Assembly: GCF_032452875.1 (NCBI RefSeq)
Contig: NC_083868.1
Coordinates: forward strand, 38,730,537-38,794,536
From: Bos javanicus
Lineage: Eukaryota > Chordata > Mammalia > Artiodactyla > Bovidae
Length of the DNA stretch: 64,000 nt
Reading direction: 5' to 3'
The position numbers and the translations under genes are program-made. Below the pieces are notes generated by a model. The model was given only the letters and a program-made list of their open reading frames with translations, did no database searches and was not told where the DNA came from. Positions 47,160 through 59,461 of the stretch are shown in pieces. Positions within the stretch are counted from its first letter, which is position 1. Every line of letters starts with the position of its first letter.

Positions 47160-47735
47160 AAAATGAAAGAGACAGGGCAGCTGAGAGCCTGGAATGTGAT
47201 CCAGGCGGAGTTGTGGAGCCCATTGTCAGTGTGGGTAAGGTGGCTGCAAGTTCAGCTTCGGCAGACGTAGCGTGTGCACCAGGGGGCACCCTAGGAACAT
47301 GCAGCGGTTAGATGCTGAGTCTTGGCAGTTAAGTCCTGGGCGGGAGCACATGGTGATTTGTTTCCCTGCAGGAATGCCTCAGCTCTGCCCATTCCACACT
47401 ACAGCTTAGCCCCAGATCTGGGGCAGACAGGTCCTGAGAGAGCCAGGCACACAGGTCCACAGAGCCAGGCACAGCCACCTTGATTCCTGCAGCCACAGTG
47501 CCCTGATCCCCAGTTGCAGTCTCCTCCATACCACAGCCTTGTTATCTGGGATGAACACAAGAGGGAGGGATGTGATTTGGACTGCTTTTGAGAATTGCCA
47601 TGAACATATACACAGGTCCTCCATAGGTTCACTATGACTGTAAGGGTTTCAGTCTGTAAGGGTTTAAGTGATTGCTTCAGCAATTACTGCCTTTAGGGCA
47701 GATCGCCCACTCAAGGACAATGGAACCTGATCAAA

Positions 47736-48759
47736 TCTGACTCTTAAGGCTCATTCTCCAGCAACTAAGGAGAAGACCCTGCCTCTGACAGCCACAAAGC
47801 AAAGAGGAGGCCCAACCTCAAATATTAATACAACACAGGCTTTGGACACCACACCAATCACACCCCCTATCAAGGGGATAATGGCCAGAAGACTCTGAGG
47901 AAAGATGTGGATGGCATTCATACAAAAGACAGTCCTTGCCACAAAAATATTGGACACACACATTTTGCACAGAGATGCTCCCACATAAAAACACACCTTC
48001 AAGACCATGGTAGATGTTACTTATAAATTCATAGAAAGAGAGAAAAGTAAAATGAAAAATCAGAGGAACTTCTCCCAATTAAAAGAACAAGAGAAATCCT
48101 CTGGAAGCACAAATAATAAAACAGACCTTACCTGTCTGCTAGACCCCAAGTTCAAAAGGTGGTTATAAAAATGCTAAAGAATTGAGGAAATATTTTTGAT
48201 AGAAATGCACATCAGTGTAACAAGGAACTAGAAACTATGCAGGTGAGCCAATCAAAATTAGACAACTCAATTACTGAGATAAAAACCAATGAGTAGCATA
48301 CTAAATGACACAGAAGAGCAAATAAGTGATCTGGAATAGTGGAAATCACCCAATCAGAGGAGCAAACAGAAAGACGAATGACAAAAAGAAAGGAACATAA
48401 GAGATCTACGGGATAATATAAAGTGTGCCAACCTACACATAAAAGGGACTCCAGAAGAAGAGGGAGAGACGGGGACTGAAAATATATTTGAAGAAATTAT
48501 GGTTGAAAACTTCCCAAACCTGAAGAAGGAAACAGATATCTAGGTACATAAAGGATAGAGAGTCCTCCAAAACGCTGAACACAAACAGACGCACACCAAG
48601 ACATATCATAATTAAAATGGCAAAAGTTAGAGTGGATTCTAAAGGAAGCAAGAGAAAAACAGTTTTTCAAAGAAAGGAATCATGCCTTCTCTTTGCTTTG
48701 TGGCTGTCAGAGGCAGGGTCTTCTCCCTAGATGATGGAGAATGAGCCTTAAGAGTCAGA
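47736..48759. repeat. 75-bp inverted repeat inside L1
   Basis: 47736-47810 recurs in inverted orientation at 48685-48759 with 4 mismatches in 75 by my count and no gaps. The right arm lies inside the ORF1 relic, where it interrupts the expected L1 sequence; the left arm is in the 5' region. The loop is about 874 bp. Confidence 0.88.
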
Positions 48760-49772
48760 AACAAAGGAAACAAGGGAACCGCCCCCCACCCCAATAAGGC
48801 TATCAGCTGATTTCTCTGCAGAAATTGAAAAGGAAAATCCTGCAACCTAAGACTACCCAGCGAGATTATAATTTCAAATAAAAGAAGAAATTAAGACACA
48901 AAAATTTAAAATTCAGCGCTGTTAAACCTACCCTATAAGAAATGTTGAAAGGCCTTATCTAAATAGAAAAGGAAGCAAGACTGTATAAGGGAAAATCATA
49001 GTAGGAAAGGCAGATGTGTAAAAGGATTGAAGATCACTAAAATAAGCCAATAAACAGATTAGAAAACACTCAAAAATTTTTTTGTAAAAGTGACTATAGC
49101 TCCAATTAACAGGAAAAGAAACATCATGAAAGTGTTAAATAAGACATCAAAATCATAAAATGTGGGGAAGGGGAGTATAAAAATACATATCTTTTAGAAT
49201 GTTTGAACTTGTATTACTATCAGTTTATAGCAAGTAGATATAGTTATGGGACAACATACTTGAACTCCACGGTAACCACAGATCAAAAACATACAATAGG
49301 TTCACAAAAATCAAAAAAGAGAAAGGAGCTCAAGCATATTATAGAAGAAAATCATTAAACGGCAAACGGACAAACAGAGGCAATGAACAGAGAAAAACTG
49401 CAAAAACAACTGGAAAACAAGGTTTAAAATCACAATAAATACATACCTATGAACAATCATTTTAAATGTCAATGGACTAACTGCCCCAAAAGATGGAGTG
49501 ACAGGTTGGATTAAAAAAAACAAGAACCTATAACATGCTGCCTACAAGAAACTTCAGGAGGAAAGAAACACACAGACTGAAAGTGAGGGGATGGAAAATG
49601 ATACTTCATGCAAAAATAAGTGAGAAGAAAGTGGGACTAGCACTACTCATATCAGACAAATAAAATTGAAAACAAAGGTCCTAAAGAAAAATAAGAACAT
49701 TGTATAATGATAAAGAGGTCTATATAAGAAGAGGATGTTAGTCATTAACATAATATATGAGCACCTAAATAT

Positions 49773-49970
49773 ATAAAGAACCTGCCTACCAATGCAGGAG
49801 AAATAAGAGATGCAGGTTCAATCCCTTGGTTGGGAAGATCCTCTGGGGGAGGAAATGGCACCCCACTCCATTATTCTTGCCTGGAGAATCCCATGGACAG
49901 AGAAGCCTGGCAGGCTACAGTCCATAGAGTCGTAAAGAGTTGGACACTACTGAAGCGACTTAGCACACAC
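49773..49970 (+). mobile_element. Bov-tA SINE
   Basis: Forward tRNA-like head lacking its first bases ('aacctgcctaccaatgcagg') plus A-monomer ending 'gcgacttagcacacacac'. It lies at the point where most of L1 ORF2 is missing. Confidence 0.88.
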
Positions 49971-50012
49971 ACTCACAGTAGAGTCTTGGGTTAGAGTCAA
50001 GCTTCACATTTT

Positions 50013-50143
50013 GGGCTTCCTTGGTGGTTCAGATAGAAAAGAATCTGCTTGCAGTGTGGGAGACCTGGTTTCAATCCCTGGTTTGGGAAAATCCTCTGGA
50101 GAAGGGAATGGCTACCCACTCCAGTATTCTTGCCTGGAGAATT
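50013..50143 (+). mobile_element. Bov-tA SINE, 3'-truncated
   Basis: Forward head 'gggcttccttggtggttcag' and the start of the A-monomer, cut at 'ttgcctggagaatt'. The L1 ORF2 C-terminal region starts directly after it. Confidence 0.88.
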
Positions 50144-50487
50144 CATTATGAGATATTATGGGATATGAGATATTACCTCACTCTGGTCAGAATGAATATC
50201 ATTAAAAAGTTTAAAATTAATGCTGGAGAGGGTAGAGAGAAAAAGGGAACTCTCCTACACTGTTGGTGGGAATATAAATTGGTATAGTTGCTATGGAGAA
50301 CAGTATGGAGGTTCCTTAAAAAGCTAAAAATAGGGCTACCCTATAATCTAGCCATCCCACTCACTCCTGGGTATACATCCAGAAAAGGCAAAAATTCCAA
50401 TTTTGAAAGTTACATGCACCCCAACATTTGTAGCAGCAGTATTTACGATAGCAAACACATGGAAACAACCCAGCACACTCGCGTGCG

Positions 50488-50526
50488 TGTGCACACACAC
50501 ACACACATACACACACACACACACAT
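50488..50526. repeat. (CA)n microsatellite
   Basis: About 19 CA-type units with one TA interruption, inside the L1 3' region. Confidence 0.85.
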
Positions 50527-50539
50527 GCAATGGAATATT

Positions 50540-51437
50540 CAGTTCAGTTCAGTTCAGTCGCTCAGTAGTGTCTGACTCTTTGAGACCCCTTGAATCGCAG
50601 CACACCAGGCCTCCCTGTCCATCACAAACTCCTGGAGTTCACTCAGACTCAACGTCCATCGAGTCAGTGATGACATCCAGCCATCTCAGCCTCTGTCGTC
50701 CCCTTCTCCTCCTGCCCCCAATCCCTCCCAGCATCAGAATCTTTTCCAATGAGTCAACTCTTCACATGAGGTGGCCAAAGTACTGGAGTTTCAGCTTTAG
50801 CATCATTCCTTCCAAAGAAATCCCAGGGCTGATCTCCTTCAGAATGGACTGGTTGGATCTCCTTGCAATCCAAGGGACTCACAAGAGTCTTCTCCAACAC
50901 CACAGTTCAAAAGCATCAATTCTTTGGCGCTCAGCCTTCTTCACAGTCCAACTCTCACATCCATACATGACCACAGGAAAAACCATAGCCTTGATTAGAC
51001 GGACCTTTGTTGGCAAAGTAGTGTCTCTGCTTTTGAATATGCTATCTAGGTTGGTCATAACTTTCCTTCCAAGGAGTAAGTGTCTTTTAATTTCATGGCT
51101 GCAGTCACCATCTGCAGTGATTTTGGAGCCCCCAAAATAAAGTCTGACACTGTTTCCCCATCTATTTGCCATGAAGTGATGGGACCGGATGCCATGATCT
51201 TCGTTTTCTGAATGTTGAGCTTTAAGCCAACTTTTTCACTCTCCACTTTCACTTTCATCAAGAGGCTTTTTAGTTCCTCTTCACTTTCTGCCATAAGGGT
51301 GGTGTCATCTGCATATCTGAGGTTATTGATATTTCTCCCGGCAATCTTGATTCCAGCTTGTGCTTTTTCCAGTCCAGCGTTTCTCATGATGTACTCTGCA
51401 TATAAGTTAAATAAGCAGGGTGACGATATACAGCCTA
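50540..51437 (-). mobile_element. BovB LINE, 5'-truncated
   Basis: About 0.9 kb of the BovB 3' end read backwards, from the (TTCAG)n end to 'caatatacagcc'-type sequence. L1 sequence resumes seamlessly ('aatatt' left, 'actcagccataaa' right). The - strand carries an RT block open for 110 codons (51055-51387). Confidence 0.92.
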
Positions 51438-51782
51438 CTCAGCCATAAAAAGAATGAAATATTGCCATTTGTAGCAACATGGATAGACCTAGAGATTATT
51501 ATACTTAGTGAAGTCAGACAGAGAAAGACAAATATTATATGATGTAACTTATCTGTGGAATCTAAAAAATACATGAATCTATATACAAAACAGAAACAGA
51601 TTAACAGACATAGAAAAAAATTATAGTTACCAAAAGGGAAAGGGAGGGCGAGGAATAAACTAGGAGTATGAGATTAACAGATATAGACCACTATACATAA
51701 AATAGATAAGCAGCAAGGATTTACTGTATAGCACATTCAATATATTATAGTAACCCATAAGGGAAAATAATCTGAAAAATAA

Positions 51783-52030
51783 ATTCTTGCCTAGAAAATC
51801 CCATGGATGGAGGAGCGTGGTAGGCTGCAGTCCATGGGGTCGCTATGAGTCGGACGCGACTGAGCGACTTCACTTTCACTTTTCACTTTCACACAATGGA
51901 GAAGGCAATGGCAACCCACTCCAGTGTTCTTGCCTGGAGAATCCCACGGACGGCAGAGCCTGGTGGGCTGCCGTCTATGGGGTTGCACAGAGTCGGACAC
52001 GACTGAAGCGACTTAGCAGCAGCAGCAGCA
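51783..52030 (+). mobile_element. BovA2 SINE, 5'-truncated
   Basis: Lacks the first 40 or so bases of BovA2, then two monomers and an (AGC)n tail at 52015-52030. Inserted near the 3' end of the old L1. Confidence 0.9.
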
Positions 52031-52124
52031 TGTATATATATATAACTGAATCACTTTGTTGTACATCTGAAACTAACACAGTATTATAAATCAACTCTAC
52101 TTCAATTAAAAAATATGGCAGGAT

Positions 52125-52335
52125 GGGAAAGAATGTTTATTGTCCACCTACCACATGCTAGGCCCTTTAATATGCTTTCTCATTTACTTTTCATAGCAAT
52201 CTTGGAAAGAAAGTGTTTTAGCCTCATTTTACAGATAAGGAAATGAAGATTTATCAGCTTATGTGACTTGCCAGTGGGTGATATGACTGGCAGTCAAATA
52301 CAGGTCTGTCTACTGTGTCAGTTTGCCTTTGAGTT
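52125..52335 (-). mobile_element. MIR SINE
   Basis: A well-preserved reverse MIR: 'ttttacagataaggaaatga', then 'gtgacttgccagtgggtga' and 'gcagtcaaatacaggtctg'. Confidence 0.88.
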
Positions 52336-53019
52336 TATGAAATGGGCTGCAAAGTCTTTAAATGGGAGGAGAAAAATTAAATCTGTTACTAATTAGAATC
52401 TATATCTACAATCTTTCATGTTGTGAGTGAAATCGAAGACCAAACAAGCTGACTGATCTGAGGCAGTGGGATAGGCCAAGGCAGAAGAGGGAAACAAGGG
52501 GAGAGGGAAAGCTGGGCTTCTGGAAGATGCAAATTCGACCTGAATGGTCTCAAGTAATTCGATTCCATCAGAAGGGATTCTGTTATGAGTTAGGGAGACA
52601 GGAATACAGGAGAGCCGAAAGATGTGCTGTGACTGAGAGTATGATTGGCAACCCCATTGGCTCAATACCTGAAGCTCTTGCACATGCAGTAGAAACAGGG
52701 AGACTGAAGTAACTGGGTATGACAGTAGTCCTGGGAGGCACCACAGTTTATCTGCAACACAATCTTATTGTCCTCTCTTGGTCCCTGTCTACAGCCCAGG
52801 CTTCTATCAAAGGTGGAGGATGCTTCCTAGAAGGAAACATATCAACTGCAAAGGGGATAAATTTCTGTTTTGGATTCTCTGGGTTAGTTCTTCCAGGGGC
52901 AGGTAACGTGGGAGAGTTGCCATGAGCTATCAAAACAGGAGGAAGATGCCATCAAGAGAAACCCCAGAACATCAGTCTCACATAACCTCTATCTGCCAAA
53001 CCTTTTATTTTGGATGTTT
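52336..53019. other. Intergenic, nothing recognised
   Basis: Unique-looking sequence; short open frames on both strands show no protein motif. Confidence 0.45.
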
Positions 53020-53900
53020 CACAGGCGTCTTACTTTCAACGTGTCCCCAACTGACCTCATTTTCTTCCTATTTGCCCTATTCTTTCTTGTCTTCATAATC
53101 ATAGGCAGTCACATCAAGGCATGAAATGCCCAAAACCATGGCTTCATTCTGGACTCTTCCCTCTCCTTGTCTGACACATCAAAAGTCCCTCCAAGCTTCT
53201 CTCTTTAATCATTGACTCACCTATTTAATTCTTTTCATGGCCACTGCCCTTGCCTGGCATCAGATCTTATGATATTTCATCTGGACCCTTCTAGCTTGTC
53301 CCATCCTTTTCATACAGTTCCTTTTAAGTTCACCCCACCACCCCACTGTACCCATAGTGAACTTTCTACTGCACATTCCTGCTTTGATTAGCTACTTGTG
53401 ACCTACAGAATCAGGACTAAACTCTTTAGCTACTCAGCATAGTACATAAGTCTCTCCAATATCTGACTTTTAAGTACTTCTTAATCCTTATTTCTTCCCA
53501 CTCTCTGCTCTGAACTGTACTATTCTAGCTCTATGTGACTCTTGTGGTTCTCGGAATGTACTATATTGGCTAATGCCTTAGGTCTGTGTCCATACCTGGA
53601 TGCTTTTTCATCATTTACTGCCTTGCTAATTCAGTCATCCTCTCCAGTACATTAGTCATTTTCTTTTGTAGGAATCCTGAACCAAAGATGAGGCTAAGTA
53701 ATGCCTACTCCTCCTTCATGTTTATGCTCCAAATACCACCCTCATTGTATCTCTAATTTAACATGTTGAAATGATCTTTTTATGTGTCTGCTTTTCCCAG
53801 AAGATTAGAGATTAGATGGCAGGGCCTGAGACTTGCTTAGGTTTGTTTCTTTAGGTACCTAAAGTGACCTGGCACATGGTAGGCAGATGATAATTTAAAA
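53020..53900 (+). mobile_element. L2 LINE 3' region
   Basis: Follows the L2 3' order: 'aacgtgtccccaactgacct', 'ggactcttccctctccttg', '...gaatcaggactaaactc', 'ttagagattagatggcaggg' and 'gacctggcacatggtaggca'. Strongly diverged and non-coding. Confidence 0.7.
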
Positions 53901-54011
53901 AAATGAAAATACTCTTATACTGGCCAAAGTTCACCATACACATGATGCACACACTCCATAAACATACTCTGAGCTGAAAGGATACTCCTAGGCTAGAGGC
54001 TTGGGTAATAG

Positions 54012-54131
54012 ACAATAATACTGGAGTGGGTAGCCATTGCCTTCTCCAGGGGATCTTACTGATCCAGGGATTGAACCAAGGTCTCCTGCATTGCAGGCAG
54101 ATTCTTTACTGTCTGAGCCACCAGGGAAGAT
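54012..54131 (-). mobile_element. Bov-tA SINE fragment
   Basis: Reverse tRNA-like head and linker only; the A-monomer is cut after 'aataatactggagtggg'. Confidence 0.88.
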
Positions 54132-54919
54132 GTAATACTTGTTAAACCATCCAAATAGCAATCCTCAACTTCTTATTGTTTAAAAAGAAGCCAACAGAAG
54201 TGTTCTTTTTATAAATAGTTTTTAAAAATTATGCAAACAAAATTTGAGGGACTAACATCTAAATCATTATAAGAGAATATGCTGAAGTTATTTCTTTGCT
54301 AAATTATCATCTGCAAATTAACTCATCCATGGACCTCCAGGGAACATCACTTGGAGGTTGCTCCATATTTCTTTATTTCTTTTTCCTTGTTCACCTCAGA
54401 AAACTAATTTGAGTCATACCACATTGCAGGCTAAATGTCAAGTCTGTAGGCTAGGCTCAAGGTCTTTAACAATCTGGAAAATATATTTTTTTCTGAATTT
54501 TCAGTGAACTAATTTACATCATTTATGCCTGTTGATAAGGCACAAGAGCTCTTGGGAGTGAGTTTTAAGAGCTTACGAAGTGGATGACTTATGGCCATCA
54601 TACTTTCCTTGATATCAAGGGCAGTTGAAAAATTGGTGTTTTTCTCTTGCAGAAATAGACTATTTGCAAACTATGATACTGGAGGAAATGAATTTTGTAC
54701 AGATTATGCTGCAGGCATAGGTATAAGGTGGTTTTTTCCCCATGTTATTTAGAAAGATTGTCTTTTTGCTGATCTACATGTACACTTTCGATTGGTTTCC
54801 TAATGTGTGAAATTACAACAAATAATGATTATACACCCAGAGTAGTGAGTGCCCTGAGTATTTGTGGACCCAATAAATGCTGGCTTTTGACAATGCAATG
54901 TTTTCACCTCCCTCATCAC
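54132..54919. other. Intergenic, nothing recognised
   Basis: AT-rich sequence without known repeat. Confidence 0.45.
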
Positions 54920-55320
54920 AGTGAGTGGAAAGACACTGGAGTTAGGAGACCTAATTTCTAGCCTTGGCTCAATAGTCAATAAGCTTTGCACCCTTAGAAA
55001 AAAAAAAAAAAAGACAGATGCTTGCTGAATCATGTCCAACTCTGTGCGATGCCATGGACTGTAGCCTGCCAGGCTACTCTGCCCATGGAAGTTTCCAGGC
55101 AAGAATACTGGAGCAGGTTGCCATTTCCTACTCCAGGGGGTCTTCCTAACCCAGGGATTGAACCTCTCTTGAGCCTCCTGCATTGCAGGCAGATTCTTTA
55201 CCACTGGATGACCTGGAAAGCACTGTACTCTTAGAAAAGTCAGCTCTATTCTCAGGGCCTCAGTTTTTTCATCTGTAAAATGCAAGGATTGAACCTTTTG
55301 GCCTACAATGGTTTCTTTAG
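54920..55320 (+). mobile_element. MIR SINE split by Bov-tA
   Basis: The left half has 'gaaagacactggagttagga' and the right half 'ctcagttttttcatctgtaa' followed by 'aatgcaagg'. Together they are one MIR interrupted at its middle. Confidence 0.8.
55016..55224 (-). mobile_element. Bov-tA SINE
   Basis: Reverse Bov-tA following an A-run (54998-55012). Flanks 'cacccttagaaaa' and 'tactcttagaaaa' look like a target duplication with two differences. Confidence 0.88.
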
Positions 55321-55509
55321 TTATACAATTTTCTACTTGGTACTAAAACAATAAAGGTTTTAATGCTTGCATGATGGATTTTTGATCACTTTTTCTTTTC
55401 TACTTTTCTGTGTTTTCCAATGTTTCTTAGTATTTTTTATTGGCTTGTTTTAGAAAGCAAAAGTAATATATGGAATTTCATTGCTTCTGTGAAAAAATTT
55501 TAATAACAT
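55321..55509. other. Intergenic, nothing recognised
   Basis: AT-rich sequence without known repeat. Confidence 0.45.
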
Positions 55510-55735
55510 TATTTGAAAATCCATTATACATGCCATTGTATCAATACATAAATTATCCCATTTAATTATCACATCTACACTGAGAGTTAGAGATTATTAT
55601 CCCCATTTATGATAAGTAACTTAAGGCACAAAAAGATGAAATCACTTTCTCAGTGCAACTAGTCAAGTTACAGAATCAGGATGCTAAACTCTACATAGAA
55701 ATTCCTAGTAGACCATGCTGCTTCTGTTTAACACA
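55510..55735 (-). mobile_element. MIR SINE
   Basis: 'attattatccccatttatga' and 'taacttaaggcacaaaaaga' are the reverse MIR core, followed by 'caagttacagaatcagga'. Confidence 0.8.
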
Positions 55736-55879
55736 TTTTAAGAAAATGACAATTCCTTATACATATTTAAAAATAAAATATATGAGGAACTGAGGACTAG
55801 GAAGGACTAGTCTAAGGAAGTTAGCTGAACTATTAAGGACAGTGCTAAAATAAGCTTTGTTAAAGCACTCTAGGGTATT

Positions 55880-56300
55880 TTCTGTTTTCTAGTGGTTGAA
55901 TTTTTAAAAATTACCAGTGTCATAGCTGGCTGAAAGTACATTTGCCATCTGTTGTTAAAATCTCCATCTTCTGGCTGTCCTTTTCGAATCGAGTCGTGTA
56001 TGCAGGTCTCATCATTAGTGATGTATGCTGTGCTTTCTATGAGCCACTGAGCTGCCATCAATCCAACTCCTATACTAGCTCTAACCCAGCACCAGTGACA
56101 GATTTCAAGCAAAACTCTACATACTTGCCTACCACCAGTTCACGCTGTCTGACTTTAATTGCTTCTTAATCCTTTCATTAATCTCTTGTTGATCCTCTAA
56201 CACTGTCTGCACAACAGCATTCCAAACCTTCGCTCGCTTCAATTCAGGGTCCAATCATTCCCCCTCGTTTTGAAGTGGACAACTTTCCTTCTTTATCAAG
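55880..56300 (-). pseudogene. Possible degenerate coding relic, unidentified
   Basis: On the - strand three frames in turn give protein-like stretches: 'LKRAKVWNAVVQTVLEDQQE' with 'INERIKKQL' (about 56240-56170), then 'VRQRELVVGKYVEFC' (about 56165-56105), then 'LMAAQWLIESTAYITNDETC' and 'DSIRKGQPEDGDFNNRWQMY' (about 56060-55930). The run of frame changes would fit a processed pseudogene, but I do not recognise the parent and no poly-A is evident. Confidence 0.25.
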
Positions 56301-56456
56301 AAGTTAAGAGACAATTCTTTGTGAACTTCTTAAAATCTCTTGTCCTCTTTACATGTCCTTTATCTTTTTAAACAACAGTCTGGGTGTAAAAGTGCTTTTC
56401 TTTAGGACTGATGCTTCCACTTGAACCCCAGGTGTCATGCCTTAATCACTTCTCCT

Positions 56457-57163
56457 TCAGTTCAGTTCAGTTCAGTTCAGTCGCTCGGTCATGTCTGACT
56501 CTTTGCGACCCCATGAATCGCAGCACACCAGGCCTCCCTGTCCATCACCAACTCCCGGAGTTCACTCAGACTCACGTCCATCGAGTCAGTGATGCCATCC
56601 AGCCATCTCAGCCTCTGTCATCCCCTTCTCCTCCTGCCCCCAATCCCTCCCAGCATCAGAGTCTTTTCCAATGAGTCAACTCTTTGCATGAGGTGGCCAA
56701 AGTACTGGAGTTTCAGCTTCAGCATCGTTCCTTCCAAAGAAATCCCAGGGCTGATCTCCTTTAGAATGGACTGGTTGGATCTCCTTGCAGTCCAAGGGAC
56801 TCTCAAGCGTCTTCTCCAACACCACAGTTCAAAAGCATCAATTGTTCGGCACTCAGCCTTCTTCACAGTCCAACTCTCACATCCATACATGACCACAGGA
56901 AAATCCATAGCCTTGACTAGACGAACCTTTGTTGGCAAAGTAATGTCTCTGCTTTTGAATATGCTATCTAGGTTGGTCATAACTTTCCTTCCAAGGAGTA
57001 AGCGTCTTTTAATTTCATGGCTGCAGTCACCATCTGCAGTGATTTTGGAGCCCCCCAAAATAAAGTCTGACACTGTTTCCACTGTTTCCCCATCTATTTG
57101 CCATGAAGTGGTGGGACTGGATGCCATGATCTTCGTTTTCTGAATGTTGAGCTTTAAGCCACT
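56457..57163 (-). mobile_element. BovB LINE, 5'-truncated
   Basis: About 0.7 kb of the BovB 3' end read backwards from a four-unit (TTCAG)n end to 'gttgagctttaagccac'. Two long open frames cross it, on opposite strands; both are BovB or its complement. Confidence 0.93.
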
Positions 57164-57639
57164 TTTCCTTAGAGCATCCTTATTTAGTCTTTTTCTCTCC
57201 CCTTCATCCTTACTTCTACCATGTGGAAATATACATTTCTTAACCCTGCACTCTGTATCACTCAATTTCTGTTAAAATATCTCTTCTGTCTTTAACTTCC
57301 AAAATTGTTCTATTTATCTGTATGCATTATCTCCCAGCTTTGCACCATTTATCCCCTCTCCAAGTCCTAACAATACTGATTTTGAAGTTCCATATTGTTT
57401 GACTTTTCATAGTTCTTTTTGACATGTCTTAAGCATCTGGCCTGGTTTTTCGTTTTTTTTTTTTTTTTTTTAATGAGTTTTTCCTCATTTCCAAGACTTT
57501 TTCATTCTATCCAAAAATAATTTTTGTTCTTCAACAAGTTTTTTCCTCATGTCTTGCGTGATAGAAATAGCACCACCAGTGCTCCATTTACCCAAGTTTC
57601 TCTTCGTTTGTATCCAAGAAACTATAACCTGTCTAATTG
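57164..57639. other. C/T-rich, possible L2 remnant
   Basis: 'aatagcaccaccagtgctcc' with 'atttacccaagtttctc' is reminiscent of L2 3' sequence. A T-run lies at 57449-57471. Assignment weak. Confidence 0.35.
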
Positions 57640-58095
57640 GACTGGTTTTCTATACTGCAAATAAATGATCATACATTTAGCAGCTTAAAACAACATACAT
57701 TTGTTATTTCACATCTTCTCTTGGTTAGGACTCCAGGCCTGGCTCAGCTGAGTCCTCTGCTTGGAAATCCCATAGGGCTGCAGTAAAGATCCTGGCTGAG
57801 AATGAGGCCTCATCTGAGAAATGACCTACTTGTATGTTCTCACAGATTGCTATAATTCTGTTTCTTTTGGTAGTTTTAGAATTTATGGTGGCTGGGTTCT
57901 TCAGCATCAGTATAAAAGTGAATTTTATAGGAGATCTATTATCTGTCTATCTCAATCAAGAAAGTGACATCCAATCACTCTTACCATATTCTTTTGGCTA
58001 GAGGCAAATCATAGGTCCTGCCCACACTCAAAGGAGAGAGATAACACCAGAGGGATACTTAGAATTTTGCTTACCATGTTGCTGTTTATACAGTA
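57640..58095. mobile_element. Ancient LTR-type repeat relic
   Basis: 'cagcttaaaacaacatacat', 'ggctcagctgagtcctctgc' and 'gaaagtgacatccaatcac' match the order of an old widespread repeat related to the one at 16529-17955. Family name uncertain. Confidence 0.45.
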
Positions 58096-58899
58096 CTCAT
58101 GGGAGGAAAAGAAATGGCTTTTATCCATGCTACAGGAAAATTTTACTGTCAAGTTGGATAAACATACAAAATACACAAAAGAAGATTTAATTTACTATTG
58201 AGATCCCTAGGAAGGGAATAAAGTTGGGTTTAGCAAAACAGGTAAGAAGGAATGTAAGAGATGAGAATGAGTCAAAGAGGAAATGAGATAAACATTGTCT
58301 TTAAATGGTCTAATTTGATGCTTAAGATTTTTGTTTGGTTGTTTGCATGCTTTGACATTTCCAATCCACTACAAACTTTTCTAAAAGTGAAAGATCAAAG
58401 CAAAACCCAAAAAACTAAAAAAAAAAAGAAGAAGAAATAAAAGCATATAAAATGAGTCTAATTTCCTCATATTTGATTAAAAAAAAGATGCAAAATTACT
58501 GCTACATTGCTATAAAATTTTCCAAATACTTACTTTTAGAATCTGTACTTATTCCGTTGAGGACAGATAACATTTTGAGGACGAGCTGTGTGTGCAGTGC
58601 ACACTTTGAGCAGAACTGATCTAATTTATTCCCAGCACATATTCTCCTGGGTATATAGTATTAATTCACTTTTCAAGATCTACGTCCAGATCTGTGTTCT
58701 GAGCTTCTTTTGTTCATTCATTCACAAGTGACTTATTGTGGTCCAGGCATTACACAAGACCAAACAAAATGCTAAATAAATTGATGGCTTCTCTTTGTAC
58801 GTCTTTATTTCAGGATTCAAATGATCTCAAACATAGCACGTCAAAGAGTGAAGTTACTATCTTACCTCTAGCCTGCTGCCCTTCCAATAGCTTTTAGCT
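58096..58899. other. Intergenic, nothing recognised
   Basis: AT-rich sequence without known repeat. Confidence 0.45.
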
Positions 58900-59200
58900 T
58901 TATGCTTGGCACTTCCACCCACAAGTTGCCAAAGTCAGAATGTTACTTATCTACTCCTTACTCCCTCATATTTTCTTTCCAAAATACCAATCTATTTACA
59001 TACATCTCCAGTACTCCCACATTTGTTCATCCACTGTTTCTCACTGAGACCAGTATAGTAGTCTCCCAAGTGCTCTCCTTGACTTCATTACTGCTCCTCT
59101 CCATTAACCACCACAGTATATTTAGGACAGTCTTTCTAAACTCTAAACCTCACCATGTTACCACTTTGCTATCTTCTCATTCCCTGTCTGGATTTATCAG
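58900..59200 (+). mobile_element. L2 LINE remnant
   Basis: 'tctttctaaactctaaacct' followed by 'caccatgttaccactttgct' matches the L2 stretch around 'aaatcagatcatgtcactcc'. The left part is C/T-rich and diverged. Confidence 0.5.
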
Positions 59201-59461
59201 AGCACTGTCAAATTGGGTCATAATACCAAGAGGGAGAAGGCTGAAATGTTTTCTTAAGTACTTGAAGTTAGAAACACTATCAGGTTTTATTGATATTTTG
59301 AAATGGATAGATGAAAAGATTCTAGAGCATGAGTAAATACATTCTGGGGGCAAGCCCAGCCCATTTAATGGAACCATATTGGTCTGTACTTCCTCTTCTG
59401 TTCTTGCTATCACCATTCCAGTTAAGATCTCATCATAGCATATCTGGAGTAACACTGGTGG

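Larger units (their letters stand above)
47160..52112 (+). mobile_element. Old L1 LINE, rearranged, with 5' region
   Basis: Layout: a GC-richer 5' region (about 47160-48040); an ORF1 relic starting 'MKNQRNFSQLKEQEKSSGS' at about 48053, with 'GTPEEEGETGTENIFEEIMV' near 48450; and the ORF2 endonuclease start (about 49300-49765). A large internal deletion removes most of RT. The ORF2 C-terminus (about 50145-50538 and 51438 on) and 3'UTR end near 52112 at a short A-run. Two Bov-tA, one BovB and one BovA2 copy have inserted. Frames are full of stops. Confidence 0.82.

Noticed and set aside
47329..47683. Cluster of overlapping short frames on the - strand
   Set aside because: They fall in the GC-richer 5' region of an old + strand L1 and show only low-complexity peptides.
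52527..52712. 61-codon frame with a plausible-looking peptide
   Set aside because: No splice sites or known motif; a frame of this length is expected by chance.
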